Counted from the stretch's first letter, positions 40,482 to 50,520 are shown. The stretch is DNA of 58,004 nucleotides from Spirogloea muscicola (GCA_009602725.1 WELB01000032.1:196259-254262), one strand, 5' to 3'. The notes: generated from the letters alone by a model not told the origin. Program-made: numbers and translations.

Positions 40482-41257
40482 GCGAGGGTCGCGGTCAGAC
40501 ACGATCCGCTTGGGGACTCCGTGCAGCTTCCATACTCGGTCCACAAATATGCCAGCAAATTCCTTGGCTGACACCTTTGTGGTCGTAGGCACAAGATGCG
40601 CCATTCTACTCAGGATCCACAAATACGACAATGGCGTCATAGCCGTTCCGCGTCATCGGCAACTAGGTGATTGCATCTACACTTACGTCAGACCAGTTCC
40701 TCGGAGGAATCTCCAATGGTTGGAGCAACCCGGCAGGCTGATGAGAGCGTGCCTTACTGCGCTGGCAGGTGGCACAAGTCTTCACCAAAGACTCCACTTG
40801 GAATTTCAAGTCCGGCCACCAAAAGAGAAGCTGGACAGCTTTCTTTGTCTTTCCCATACGCAAATGACCACTTTACGGAGGCTCATGCAGTTCTTGCAAG
40901 ATACTGCTGCGCAAGGCATTGCAGTCAGGAACTACAATGGCGTCACGTCGCCATCATATAAGCCTTGGTCATTTACTAGTGTGCGTGTATTGGTTTCATC
41001 TGCAAACCATGGGTCTGTGCCATACCCATCACAAATGGGTTCGTGCAGCTCAGAGAGGTTGGCGGTGGACTGCCGAGCATCTTCACGAGTAGGCTGCACG
41101 TCTGCGGTCTGACCCTTGAAGCTTGCAAGACAGCCGCCACAGCAGCCCCTGCAATGTTGCGGCTCATCGGGTCCGCAACATTTATTCTTCCAGGGCGGTA
41201 CAATCACTGGAAACGGAATTGTGCTATGCACTCAGCCCACCGGGCTTGACGCCTAAT
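40482..41257 (-). pseudogene. Gypsy M4 integrase (3' part lost)
   Basis: Minus strand: RINVADPMSRNIAGAAVAAV, ELHEPICDGYGTDPWFADE, finger remnant with KTCATCQRSKARSHQP, LEIPPRNWSDVSVD, then LSRMAHLVPTTTKVSAKEFA and WKLHGVPKRIVSDRDPR. Cut there by P4 LTR B, so the Glu motif and chromodomain are missing. Confidence 0.65.
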
Positions 41258-41700
41258 TTATTGCTGTTGTGAGTGAAAGTAGGTCAACGGATAGTGGTCC
41301 GTTAAAAGCGTATAGTCAACACCCTCGAGATAGCATTGCCACACACATAGGGCGTGCACAACAGCAAGGACCTCTTGCTCCCCCGTAGTGTAGTTACGCT
41401 CTGCAGGACGAAGCAGGCGGCTTTCCAATGCTACGGGGTGACCCTCCTGTAAGAGAATGCCGATCAAAGAGGCGTCACATACTACTTCAAATGGCACGCC
41501 TTCTCGAGGCAAGGCCAATACGGGTGGGTGCACCAGGCCCCGTCTGATATCCTCGACTGTTTTCTTGCATCCAGACGTCCACACCCAGCTGGCGTTCTTA
41601 CAAGTGAGCTTCGTAAGAGGAGATGCCATACGTCCGTATCCTTGTAGGAACTTGCGGAAGTAATTTGCCAATCCAAGGAGGAACGCAACCGTGGCACATT
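41258..41700 (-). pseudogene. Gypsy M4 RNase H
   Basis: Open minus frame 41671-41258: MANYFRKFLQGYGRMASPLT, FEVVCDASLIGI(gap)LLQEG, NYTTGEQEVLAVVHALCVWQ, LLTDHYPLTYFHSQQQ, then stop. The acidic residues in CDAS, GEQE and TDH are present. A small in-frame loss after SLIGI and one frameshift upstream (about 41690) are the only defects. Confidence 0.72.
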
Positions 41701-41718
41701 CCGTGGCACTGGCCAGTC

Positions 41719-42546
41719 CTATACTACTGCAGTCTTTTTGGGGTCGACGCGTACCCCGTCTTTGCCCACAACATGCCCTAAGTATGTCAGGTCAGGCTGG
41801 TTAAATACACATTTGTATATCTTGGCATACAACTGGTTTGCACGCAGTAACTGCAGCACCTGCCGCAGGTGTCGTACGTGCTCCTCAGGCATTTTAATAA
41901 ATACCAGTATGTCATCCAAATAGACCAGCACAAAGTCCTACAGTAGGGGGCCGAAGACTTTCGTCATCACTGTCTGAAATGTGGCAGGTGCATTGGTTAG
42001 ACCAAAGCTGAGAACCTTAAACTGGAAATGACCGAGCGGCGTGCGGAATGGCGACTTCGGGAAGTCCTCAGGGGTGATACGAATTTGATATTGACCGCTT
42101 TGCAAGTCGAGAGAGCTGAACACATTAGCTACCGCTAGACGATCGAACAGGTCGTCAATCTGAGGCAAAGGATACCGATTCTTGACAGTTAGCTTGTTCA
42201 GGGCTCGATGATCGATGCACATTCGAAGACTACCGTCCTTTTTCTTCACGAAGAGGATTGGTGCAACGTATGGCGACTGGGAAAGCTCTATGTGCCCTTT
42301 CCGTAGCAGTTCCTCCACTTGGGACTGCATCTCCCAAAATTCGAGAGGACTCAGTCGATACATCAGACGGTACGGCGGCAAAGCGCCAGGCTCCGATGGA
42401 GTTGTATAAGCCATGCCTCGGTCAGGAAACAAACCGTCTGGAAGAGCATCGGGAAATACATCCGAGAATTCCGCCAAGAAACTGTCAAGAGTCGCACCAT
42501 GTGAGGCCACATTACTTACTACTACTGAGTCAGGGGGAGGACTCAT
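41719..42546 (-). pseudogene. Gypsy M4 reverse transcriptase, one nonsense codon
   Basis: One frame runs from [12 protein letters not shown] to KKTAVV with a single TAG (41938-41940) where other copies have Tyr, just before DFVLVYLDDILVF. Motifs: [111 protein letters not shown] at 41911-41922. The best RT of the window, so the insertion is relatively young. Confidence 0.8.
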
Positions 42547-42874
42547 CTTTCATCACCATTAGCAGATACACAGCCGAGTTGGGTTCTGCGTGCCGGACCC
42601 TCTTAAACTGCACAGACGACAGCTGAATAGAGGATTCTGTCACAGGTGATGATACAAGGGAACGTCTTTGTGCAGTACAAAGCAACGAGCACCCTGTCGG
42701 CACGAGCAAGTCCGCGTTCCAAAATCGAGGAGGGCCGCGGTAGCACATAACCAGTCATCGCCCAGTATCACATCAAAGCCCAGTGCCAACTCAATGACAT
42801 GGCAGGACACAACCGTCTTATAATTCTGAACGTGTAGAGGGACTTTACACAGGTCTTTAATTTGGCACTGTCCA
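42547..42874 (-). pseudogene. Gypsy M4 protease, C-terminal half
   Basis: KTVVSCHVIELALGFDVILG then DDWLCATAALLDFGTRTCS, then a linker. Interrupted upstream by the solo LTR B at 42875-43661. Confidence 0.65.
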
Positions 42875-43661
42875 TGTAACGGCCCTGACCCTTAACAGCA
42901 CAGTCAGGGGTCAGTACGTCCTTTTTGGTTTCGGTCGCTGGGGTTTAGAGACAAACCCCCAACACAGTGAAGCACCACGTGTAACACGCAGCGGAAGTCT
43001 CGCCCTGAGGCGCTGCCGACAGGCAGCGACTCACCTCACAGGTACGGGCCAGCGACTGTCCCCAAAGGAGCAGTCACAGTCTTACTCACAGAGAGCCGTC
43101 GAAAGTCCGCGACGACAGGATGCGGCGACGGGCTGCAGCAGCAGGCGGCAGCAGGGCTGCGCCTCTCTCTCGCGGGCTTCACTGAGATTGACCGAGTTCC
43201 CTCTGAGTCCGCTCTCAGCCCTACTTATAGTGCTTCACGTGCCACCCTCCCCAGGGGTCTCTGGGACAGACAGACATCTCAGGGCCCACCTTCAGAAGGC
43301 GGGCCCGATACGGGGAATCTAGTGCGAGGGCAGACCACGCCGCTCCCTTCTGGAGGCGGCGGCCGCCCTGCGGCGCCGCCTCGCGGCGGCGCCTTGCGGC
43401 GCCGGCTTGCGGCGCCGCCAGTGATTCACGGGTGTCGCGCGGCATCACAGGCGCGCGACACGTGTCCCATACACGTCATTACGGGCTCGACGGCAGACTC
43501 AGGAATATGCCGAGAAGCTCCGCTCTGGAAGACCAGGTTCGCCGCCTCGGCTGGAGGCGGCGCGCCTGCACGTCACATCGTCAGCAGGCGCGTCACACCG
43601 CGCGACACCTCGCGCGATGCTTAACTCGAAGTTCAGCGTCCCGTAACGGCGGTGACGTTAA
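42875..43661 (-). mobile_element. Solo LTR B with 5-bp target-site duplication GTCCA
   Basis: 787 bp from TGTAACGGCC to GACGTTAA, flanked by GTCCA at 42870-42874 and 43662-43666. The terminal CA is degraded to A. It lacks about 80 bp of the GACGCG-rich end found in the sister solo LTRs. Stem-loop CGCTGCC/GACA/GGCAGCG at 43011-43028. It splits the M4 protease. Confidence 0.88.
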
Positions 43662-43830
43662 GTCCAGTTGCCAATGTAGCTTGCGAAATACCAGTCGGTT
43701 TCACAATAAACCCATTGTCGCTCACAAGATTCTTACTAACACAGGAGACTGAGGCTCCCGTATACATAAGGATCTGGGCTGGCTGATTAGCCACCAGTCC
43801 TGAGAACAACATAGTTGGCGCGTCAGCGCT
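43662..43830 (-). pseudogene. Gypsy M4 protease, N-terminal half (active-site Asp lost)
   Basis: MLFSGLVANQPAQIL, then MYTGASVSCVSKN: the DTGAS active site reads YTGAS, so the catalytic Asp is replaced by Tyr. Confidence 0.65.
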
Positions 43831-43871
43831 GAGTGCCGAGGCATTTACTACCGTAAGAATTTATTTACGAG

Positions 43872-44495
43872 CTACATGTACGAGCAGTTTAGGAGGTCTC
43901 GTCCTCCTAAACATCCTCCCACGTACTTCACGTGGAGTTGGCCCGCCTTCCAGCGACACAAGAAGGCCAGCCCCTTTGGAGGTAGAGATTTCACTCCGCG
44001 ACTGCACGGCACAATAAAGAAGACCGATTCTTTAGTGCCGTGTTGACTGCTCAAGTACATGCCTGCCGCTTCCTGCAGCTGATTAGAAGGAAGCCATACC
44101 ACAAGGGGGCCTTCGTTCACCGGCGCTCGCATAAGCACATGCACAGAGTGCACTACTGGCACAACAGACTTTGGACATACTCGTCCTATCAAATCAAACA
44201 GCATTTTCACACCACGCTGCTGGATCACACATAAGGGAGATAAGGAAGGGTACTCACTTTTCCCTGTTCCCTTGTCCTTGTACTGGCCCTTCGAGCGGGT
44301 GGAGGATGGCGTAGACGACGTCGGCGGCTTCGGCGGCTGTGGGCAGTCCCGTATACGATGCCCCTTCGAGCCACAACGGTAGCATGCACGATCTTCCTCA
44401 GGGACGAACTTCGGCTTCCCCTTGGGCACTACCTGCAACCGAGGTGGCGGCCGAGGTCTACCACCGTAGCCGTTGCTAGGCTTGAGACGTTCCAC
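43872..44495 (-). pseudogene. Gypsy M4 gag C-terminus: intact CCHC knuckle plus conserved unknown domain
   Basis: An open 207-codon frame. CYRCGSKGHRIRDC (frame residues 38-51) is a complete CX2CX4HX4C knuckle that binds RNA. After a Pro/Ser-rich linker comes the shared segment: MLFDLIGRVCPKSVVPVVHS, VHVLMRAPVNEGPLVVWLPS, NQLQEAAGMYLSS, HGTKESVFFIVPCSRG, PPKGLAFLCRWKAGQLHVKY, then a natural-looking stop. This is the reference copy for the unknown domain. The frame is open at both motifs, so selection kept it until recently. Confidence 0.72.
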
Positions 44496-45367
44496 ATCGA
44501 AGGCCCCGGCGCGTCACGATCCTCACGTCCGAGCAGGCGCTTCCTCGTCGGGTACATTGGAAAAAATGTCGCGCTTGCTCGATGAAGTTGTCGAGGGAAG
44601 TTACTGCTTCATGCGTCAGCTTGTCAAGCTAGGACAACACCGCCACATGTTGCGAGAGGCCAGCTTTGAACCTCTGGACCTGGTCCATGGGATTCATGTT
44701 ACCACAGTTGATCAAGATGATATAAGAACGCCGTACATAATCCTCAAAGTCGTCGTCGACCATTTGGATGGCTTCGAGCTGATTACGAGCGTTGGGCTCC
44801 GCATGTACTTTCACTATACAAAGTGGTCAATGTTCGGGTGAAAAGGTCCCAAGTGTTGTACACTCTGGGTGTTGAGGACGATTTCGTACTTTCCCATATG
44901 GCGGCTGGATCTCCGGTAAGGTAGGTGGGGGCGATCCCCACGCGGGATGTCGCCGGCGCCTCGCACAGCACAAATCATGCATTCATTTCCCGGATCCATG
45001 CTGCAAGGCTCCCCGTCCCATCGAATTTTGAGGGCTGGCACGGCTTGGCACGGCCCGACCGCGCACCATGGCTTACTTTGGCTCGGAGGCGACGAGTACA
45101 CTGCTCATCCGCGCACATGCGGCTGATCAGGGCCTGTACCTCCTCGCTCAGCGCCTTCAATACAGGGGTTACTAGCGGATCCCCACCCTGGACCGCAGCC
45201 TCGACTTGCTCTCTTAAGCGACCTAGTCGCCGCACCTCGGCCGTTGTAAGGCCGTCTGGTCCGGGTGTTTGGAGCTCCACCATCTCATTGGCCACCTCCT
45301 CGACCTCGGCCGCTGGTACTGCCGGCGGAGGGGCGCTAGGTTGCGCACTTGAGTCCTCGGACTCCAT
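44496..45367 (-). pseudogene. Gypsy M4 gag N-terminus and core
   Basis: The start MESEDSSAQPSAPPPAVPAA (45367) is open to 44975: VEEVANEMVELQTPG, EVRRLGRLREQVEAAVQGGD. Then LAAWIREM and a stop. Further frames give VYNTWDLFTRTLTTLYSE, KVHAEPNARNQLEAIQMVDD and VQRFKAGLSQHVAVLSQL-type text. Two frameshifts and one stop. ATG chosen because MES starts gag in P3 and P5 too. Confidence 0.68.
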
Positions 45368-45916
45368 GCCTTCACACCGACACACTGAGGGCTAAGTCAG
45401 TGGAGGGCATAAGACACACCGAAGAGACAATACTACCACAATATACTAAGCAGGCTGGTGCCCCAGACAAGCAAAGCAATCATGGCAGCGCGCAAGTCAT
45501 ATCCCCAGAATGCAAAGCAGCACGCGCAGCTGAGGGAGGGGCCAGGACTGGAGTATGGACCAGCCTCTGGCAGATGGCCAGATTTCGCCGCCGCCCATCG
45601 GCGATCGGTTTCACCTCCTTGTCAAAAAAGACAGGCAATCCGCCGACCGCGGGTGGTTACGCAGGCGAACAACTGACCTCGCAATTTCGATGGCTGCCGG
45701 GGTGGAGAAACTTTCGACATTGTCCGACCCCGGGCATGTGGATGCAGCGGGCGAGTGGACAACAGTATCAATCAGCCCGTCAATGCAGATCCACGAGTAC
45801 AGTCTGGCAATGAGTCTCAACCACAAGAGACTAGTCAGTGCCAGAGTATCACAAGGAACCTTGCATGGTCAGTCCTATCATCACAACATATACGAGGCTA
45901 GCCAGATGCAAGGACA
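45368..45916 (-). other. Gypsy M4 leader
   Basis: Non-coding; its reverse complement resembles the P3 leader (26428-26954), including the CTGACCTGGCAAT-type segment. Confidence 0.5.
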
Positions 45917-45928
45917 CCTCTGATACCA
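45917..45928 (-). promoter_or_regulatory. Primer-binding site of M4
   Basis: The minus strand reads TGGTATCAGAGG, two bases after the LTR end GACGTCACA. It matches the 3' end of plant initiator-Met tRNA. Confidence 0.8.
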
Positions 45929-45930
45929 AA

Positions 45931-46213
45931 TGTGACGTCCTGATCGCAGTACACGCATTGAGGGGTTAGTACGTCCTTATTGATTTCGGACCTAGGGGGT
46001 TTAGGAACTACCCCCCTACATAGTGGAGCGCCAACGCACGCGGTGCACTCGAGTGCATCACATAGTACAGCGGAAGTCTTACCCTGAGGCGCCGCCAGAA
46101 GGCGGCGACTCCACAGAGGGTAGGGGACTACTAGCTGAACCCAGATGGGGCGCAACCGTGGCAATTACGGAGAGCCGGCGATGTCCCCAGCGACAGGCTG
46201 CGGCGACGGGCTG
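45931..46213 (-). repeat. 5' LTR of M4 (B-like, truncated)
   Basis: Minus strand ends ...CGATCAGGACGTCACA. Stem-loop CGCCGCC/AGAA/GGCGGCG near 46090-46108. It mixes A-like and B-like text (CTGAACCCAGATGGGGCGCA). Cut at 46213 by a sense LTR A. Confidence 0.65.
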
Positions 46214-46766
46214 TGTAACGATCCAGCCGTTGGTTATGCCACACGGTGCTGTTAGCGTTACATGACCGCTAGCCGCTTGATGGACAAGGGGGCCCGCCCA
46301 GCTGCGGGCAACTCCCGCCCGTCCTGGACTAACCCTCGCCAGGTTCCACCCTGCCAAGGGAGGACCTTGGGCCCACCGCAAGGGCAGGCCTTGGGGCGAC
46401 CCGCTCACACCTCTGGAGGGGGGGTGGCACGGGGGAAGCACTACGAGCCTTGAGCCGAGACCCGACATCAATTCGGACCGGCGAAGCCCAGGAGCAACCT
46501 TGCAGCTGCTCGCCGCCGCAGCCGCTGCCGCAGCCTGCTGCGGGGCTGGCTGCGGGGAGTCCGTGGCTGCGTCCGTTGGGGGCCAATTGCTGGCTCGCGC
46601 CCAGGAAGTGGGGTCGCCGCCGGACGGCGGCGCCACAGGGCCTGTCTTCCGCTTGCGCTATGCGCTAGTGCTTTGCCAGGTAGTGAGTTGGTCCCTAAAC
46701 CCCCTACAGCCGAACTTCACAAGGACGACTCACCCTAACTGCGTGTGTAGGGGCGAGTTCACTACA
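46214..46766 (+). repeat. LTR A, full length, with PBS
   Basis: 553 bp from TGTAACGATCC to GAGTTCACTACA. Stem-loop CGCCGCC/GGAC/GGCGGCG at 46615-46632. Followed by a PBS, so a 5' LTR; the element body beyond about 46922 is replaced by the LTR B palindrome. Confidence 0.82.
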
Positions 46767-47391
46767 TTTGGTATCAGAGGGGGTCTTGCATCCATCAGGC
46801 TTGTCATTTTTCGGTGCTTGCTGCTGATGATGCAAGGATCTTCCTGATGTGCTGGCTTGACCTATTCTGTTGAGGATGAAGTGTCCTGCCAGACGACGGT
46901 CCGGGAGGCGGCGACTCAGCTTGTAACGTCCCCGTCGTTACGGGACGCTTAACTTCGAGTTAAGCTTAAGCGCTAACCACTGACGCGCTCGCGACTGACG
47001 CGTGCGACGCGCGTGCGACAGCGCGAGAGCGCCGAGCGAGGTGTCGCGCGGTGCAGCGCACCCGCACGTCACATCGTCAGCAGGCGCGTCACACCGCGCG
47101 ACACATCGCGCGGCGCTCTTGCACTGTCGCACGCGCGTCGCACGCGTCAGTCGCGAGCGCGTCAGTGGTTAGCGCTTAATTCGAAGTTTTACGTCCCGTA
47201 ACGGCGGGGACGTTACAAGCTGAGTCGCCGCCTCCCGGACCGTTGTCTGGCAGGACACTTCATCCTCAACAGAATAGGTCAAGCCACCACATCAGGAAGA
47301 TCCTTGCATCATCAGCAGCAAGCACCGAAAAATGACAAGCCTGATGAGGGATGCAAGACCCCCTCTGATACCAAAGGTAGTGAACTCGTCC
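46755..47391. repeat. LTR B / leader palindrome with ~300-bp arms
   Basis: Left arm about 46755-47053 and right arm 47092-47391 are close to exact reverse complements, with a loop of about 38 bp. Each arm has the end of LTR A, the PBS, about 140 bp of leader, then the start of LTR B (TGTAACGTCCCCG.CGTTAC), running to the centre. The inner 46923-47216 begins and ends like a TGTAACG...CGTTACA unit. Confidence 0.8.
46769..46780 (+). promoter_or_regulatory. Primer-binding site after LTR A
   Basis: TGGTATCAGAGG two bases after the LTR end. An inverted copy lies at about 47363-47374 in the palindrome's right arm. Confidence 0.8.
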
Positions 47392-47392
47392 C

Positions 47393-48286
47393 GTATAACT
47401 TCGAGTTAAGCGCTAACCATTGACGCGCTCGCGACTGACGCGTGCAACGCGCGTGCGAGAGCGCAAGAGCGCCGCGCGAGGTGTCGCGCGGTGTGACGCG
47501 CCTGCTGACGATGTGACGTGCGGACGCGCCGCCTCCAGCCGAGGCGGCGAATCCTGCCTGGTCTTCCAGAGCGGAGCTTCTTGGCATATTCCTGATTCTG
47601 CCGTCGTGCCCGCAATGACGTGAATGGGACACGTATGGCGCGCCTGTGACGCCGCGCCACACCCGTGACTCACTGGCGGCGCCGCAAGCCGGCGCCGCAG
47701 GGCGCCGCCGCTCGGCGGCGCCGCAGGCTGGCCGCCATTGNTCGACGGCGCCGCAGGACGGCCGCCGCCTCCAAAAGGGAGCCGCGTGGCCTGCCCTCGC
47801 ACTAGATTCCCCTTGTCGGGCCCGCCTTCCCGAAGGTGGGCTCTGAGACGAACCTCCCAAAGACCCCTGGGGAGGGTGGCACATGAAGCACTACAAGTAG
47901 GGCTGAGAGCCGACTGGGAGACAACTCGGTCAACCTCAGTGAAGCCCGCGAGATAGAGGCGCAGCCCTGCTGCCGCCTGCTGCCGCAGCCCGCCGACGCA
48001 GCCCTGCTGCTGCCCGCTGCTGCAGCCCGTCACCGCATCTCGTCGTCGCGGACCTTCGTCGGCTCTCTGTGAGTAAGACTTTGACTGCTCCTTTGGGGAC
48101 AGTCGCTGGCCTGTACCTGAGAGGTGAGTCGCTGCCTGTCGGCAGCGCCTCAGGGCGAGACTTCCGCTGCGTATCACACGTGGTGCTTTCACTGTGCTGG
48201 GGGTTTGTCTATAAACTTCAGCGACCGAAATCAAAAAGGACGTACTGACCCCCGACTGTGCTGTGAAGGGTCAGGGCCGTCACACA
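47393..48286 (+). repeat. LTR B, first ~20 bases lost
   Basis: Starts at CGTCCCGTATAACTTCGAG, right after the palindrome, and ends GGGTCAGGGCCGTCACA. Stem-loop CGCTGCC/TGTC/GGCAGCG at 48130-48147. One ambiguous base at about 47741. No PBS follows. Confidence 0.72.
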
Positions 48287-48630
48287 GCTGGAGCGCCAGG
48301 AGCTGCGTCCTGAGCCAGCCGCGACCAGCGGCTGACTCATTTGACTGATCCTAAAAAACCACTTGCTGCGTTCGCTTCATTTGAGGTGTTGCTTGAGCCT
48401 GCAGCCTTTGTGTGGTAAGGGTTAATCGCGTGGCCAGCATCGATTGAGTGCATCGGTCCTGGTCATATCTGCGGCTGTCTGCCTGGCAGCTTTTGGAGGT
48501 GTAAGTTGCGCGCTGCCTTGCTTGCTCGCTCGCTGCTGCAGCAGTCCTGCGATGCCCTGTATTGCAGTAGGGAATGTGTGATCTACTAAATTTGGAGCCT
48601 GAACTGATAACTCAGTGTTCCTCAGAAAGC
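48287..48630 (+). other. Gypsy P5 leader
   Basis: It matches the reverse complement of the M2 leader (34671-34896). Sits directly on the LTR B end although its family elsewhere carries LTR A. Confidence 0.5.
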
Positions 48631-49907
48631 ATGGAGTCGCACACCTCCAGTGCGCTGCCTAGCCCTCCTCGGGAGGTGGAGCAGTCGACTGCTGAGGCAG
48701 CGGCTGCTGCAGAGCCAGCTGCTGAGGTAGTGGCTGCTGCGAGGGCAAGCCCCTGAGGGGAACGCCGAGCTCGGAGCCGCGGGCCAAGAGGGCTTGTCGG
48801 CTTGGGAGGTGCAAAGCATGGCACTCCTCACTGAGCAGCTGGAGGCAGCTAAGGCTGGCCGGGACCCGTTACTTCGTGCCTACCTCGAGGGGTCGCATGA
48901 GGAACAGCGTGCCCACCTCGTCCGGCTGCGGGCCGGAGAGCGGCATGTGCAAGGGGTCGATGCTGCGGTGCACTTGATGCGCTAGAGCAATGGCAACCCG
49001 TCGCATGGACTTGCGAGGGCCCACTAATCTCGGCAACACTCCTTGGAGGCAGCTGCTGTGCTGGACTCGTCCTTCCACGCCCTACTGGGGGCGTTGTGTG
49101 TGGAGGTGCAATCCTTGCTCGGCCGGCTTCGTGCCGGCGAGAGGCGTTTGCAAGGGGGTCGGGGCTGAGGTGCATTTGATGCGCCAAAGCCGGTTGGGGA
49201 ATCCTGCGCATGGACTTGCCAGGGCCGCCCAACGTCCGCCATACTCCGGTCAATCTGACCAGAGTGGGAGGAGATGCAATGAGTTGCATTCCTCACGGAG
49301 CACTTGGAGACAGCCAAAGCTGTGTTGGATCCGACTTCCCACGCCCTATGGCGGGCGCTGTGTGAGGAAGTGCATTGCTTGCTCGGCCGGCACGCTGCTG
49401 GCGGGAGGCATTTGCAAGGGGTCGATGCTGAGGTGCTTCTGATGCGTCAGAACCGTGGCAACCCTGCGCATGGACTTGCGAGGGCCCACTAACCTCAGCA
49501 ATACTCTGGTCAGGATGACCGAGGTGGCCTCCAGGTCTGGCTCAGCGAGATCAAAGAGTGGTTCGTGCTGAGCTACACGGATGCGACGGCAAGACTGCGG
49601 CTCGCTGCCACTTATCTCGAGGGAGATCCCTTTGGTGGGACTCCATGAAGAAGACTTCCATGCCAGAGGTGGGCAATACCTGGAAGTGCTTCTCGAGCTC
49701 GCTCACCAAGGTGTGTGGTGAGATTCATGGTGAGCTGAAGGCTCGTACTGAGCTGGATTCTATTCGTATGCGCAGAGACTTTGAGGACCATGTGCGGCAA
49801 TTGAGGCTGCTGGTCTCCAAGCTGCGCAACGAGCCTATGAAGGCTGTCGATCAGTGCCAGTGATTTGAGGCTGGGCTGTCCGAGCCGATGCGGATGTGGG
49901 GCGGTGG
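48631..49907 (+). pseudogene. Gypsy P5 gag with threefold tandem duplication
   Basis: MESHTSSALPSPPREVEQST, an Ala-rich run, then stops. A segment of about 70 residues (LEAAKA..., LRAGERHVQGVDAAVHLMR, then GNPSHGLARAH) occurs three times at about 48836-49030, 49045-49260 and 49290-49490. The core follows: RLAATYLEGDPF, VGNTWKCFSSSLTKVCGEIH, GELKARTELDSIRMRRDFED, RLLVSKLRNEPMKAVDQCQ. Frameshifts and stops abound. LTR A interrupts it at 49908. Confidence 0.62.
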
Positions 49908-50520
49908 TGTAACGATCCAGCCGTTTGGTTATGCCACACGGTGCTGTTAGCGTGACATGACCGATGGCCGCTTGATGGACAAGTGGGCCCGCCCAGGTGC
50001 GGGCAAATCCCGCCCGTCCTGGACTAGCCCTCGCCAGGTTCCACCCTGCCAAGGGGGGACCTTGGGCCCGCCGCAAGGGCAGGCCTTGGGGCGACCCGCT
50101 CACACCCCTGGAGGGCAGGTGGCACGGGGAAAAGCACTACGAGCCTTGAGCCGAGACCCGACATGACTTCGGACCGGCGAAGCCCAGGAGCAGCCTTGCC
50201 GCTGCTCGCCGCAGCAGCCGCCGCCGCAGCCTGCTGCGGGGCTGGCTGCGGGGAGTCCGTGCCTGGCGTGCTCCACCAGCTGAGGCAAGTTGGCAAGGGC
50301 TGAGAAGTGGCGGAATCCACCTGTAGTGAACTCGCCCCTACACACGCAGTTAGGGTGAGTCGTCCTTGTTAAGTTCGGCTGTAGGGGGTTAAGGGACCAA
50401 CCCACTACACGGCAAAGCACTAGCGCATAGCGCAGCGGAAGACAGGCCCTGTGGCGCCGCCGTCCGGCGGCGACCCCACCTCCTGGGCGCGAGCCAGCAA
50501 CTGGCCCCCAACGGGCGCAG
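49908..50520. repeat. Composite insertion in P5 gag: LTR A head, antisense gag scrap, antisense LTR A tail
   Basis: Sense LTR A 49908-50261 (TGTAACGATCC to GGGAGTCCGTG), then 60 bp matching 33957-34010 (GGCGTGCTCCACCA...GCGGAATCCACC), then antisense LTR A 50322-50520 starting TGTAGTGAACTCGCCCC. Gag sequence resumes after it. Confidence 0.65.

Noticed and set aside
47413-48234. A 273-codon minus-strand frame
   Set aside because: It is antisense to LTR B, contains an ambiguous codon, and GC-rich LTRs give many such frames by chance.
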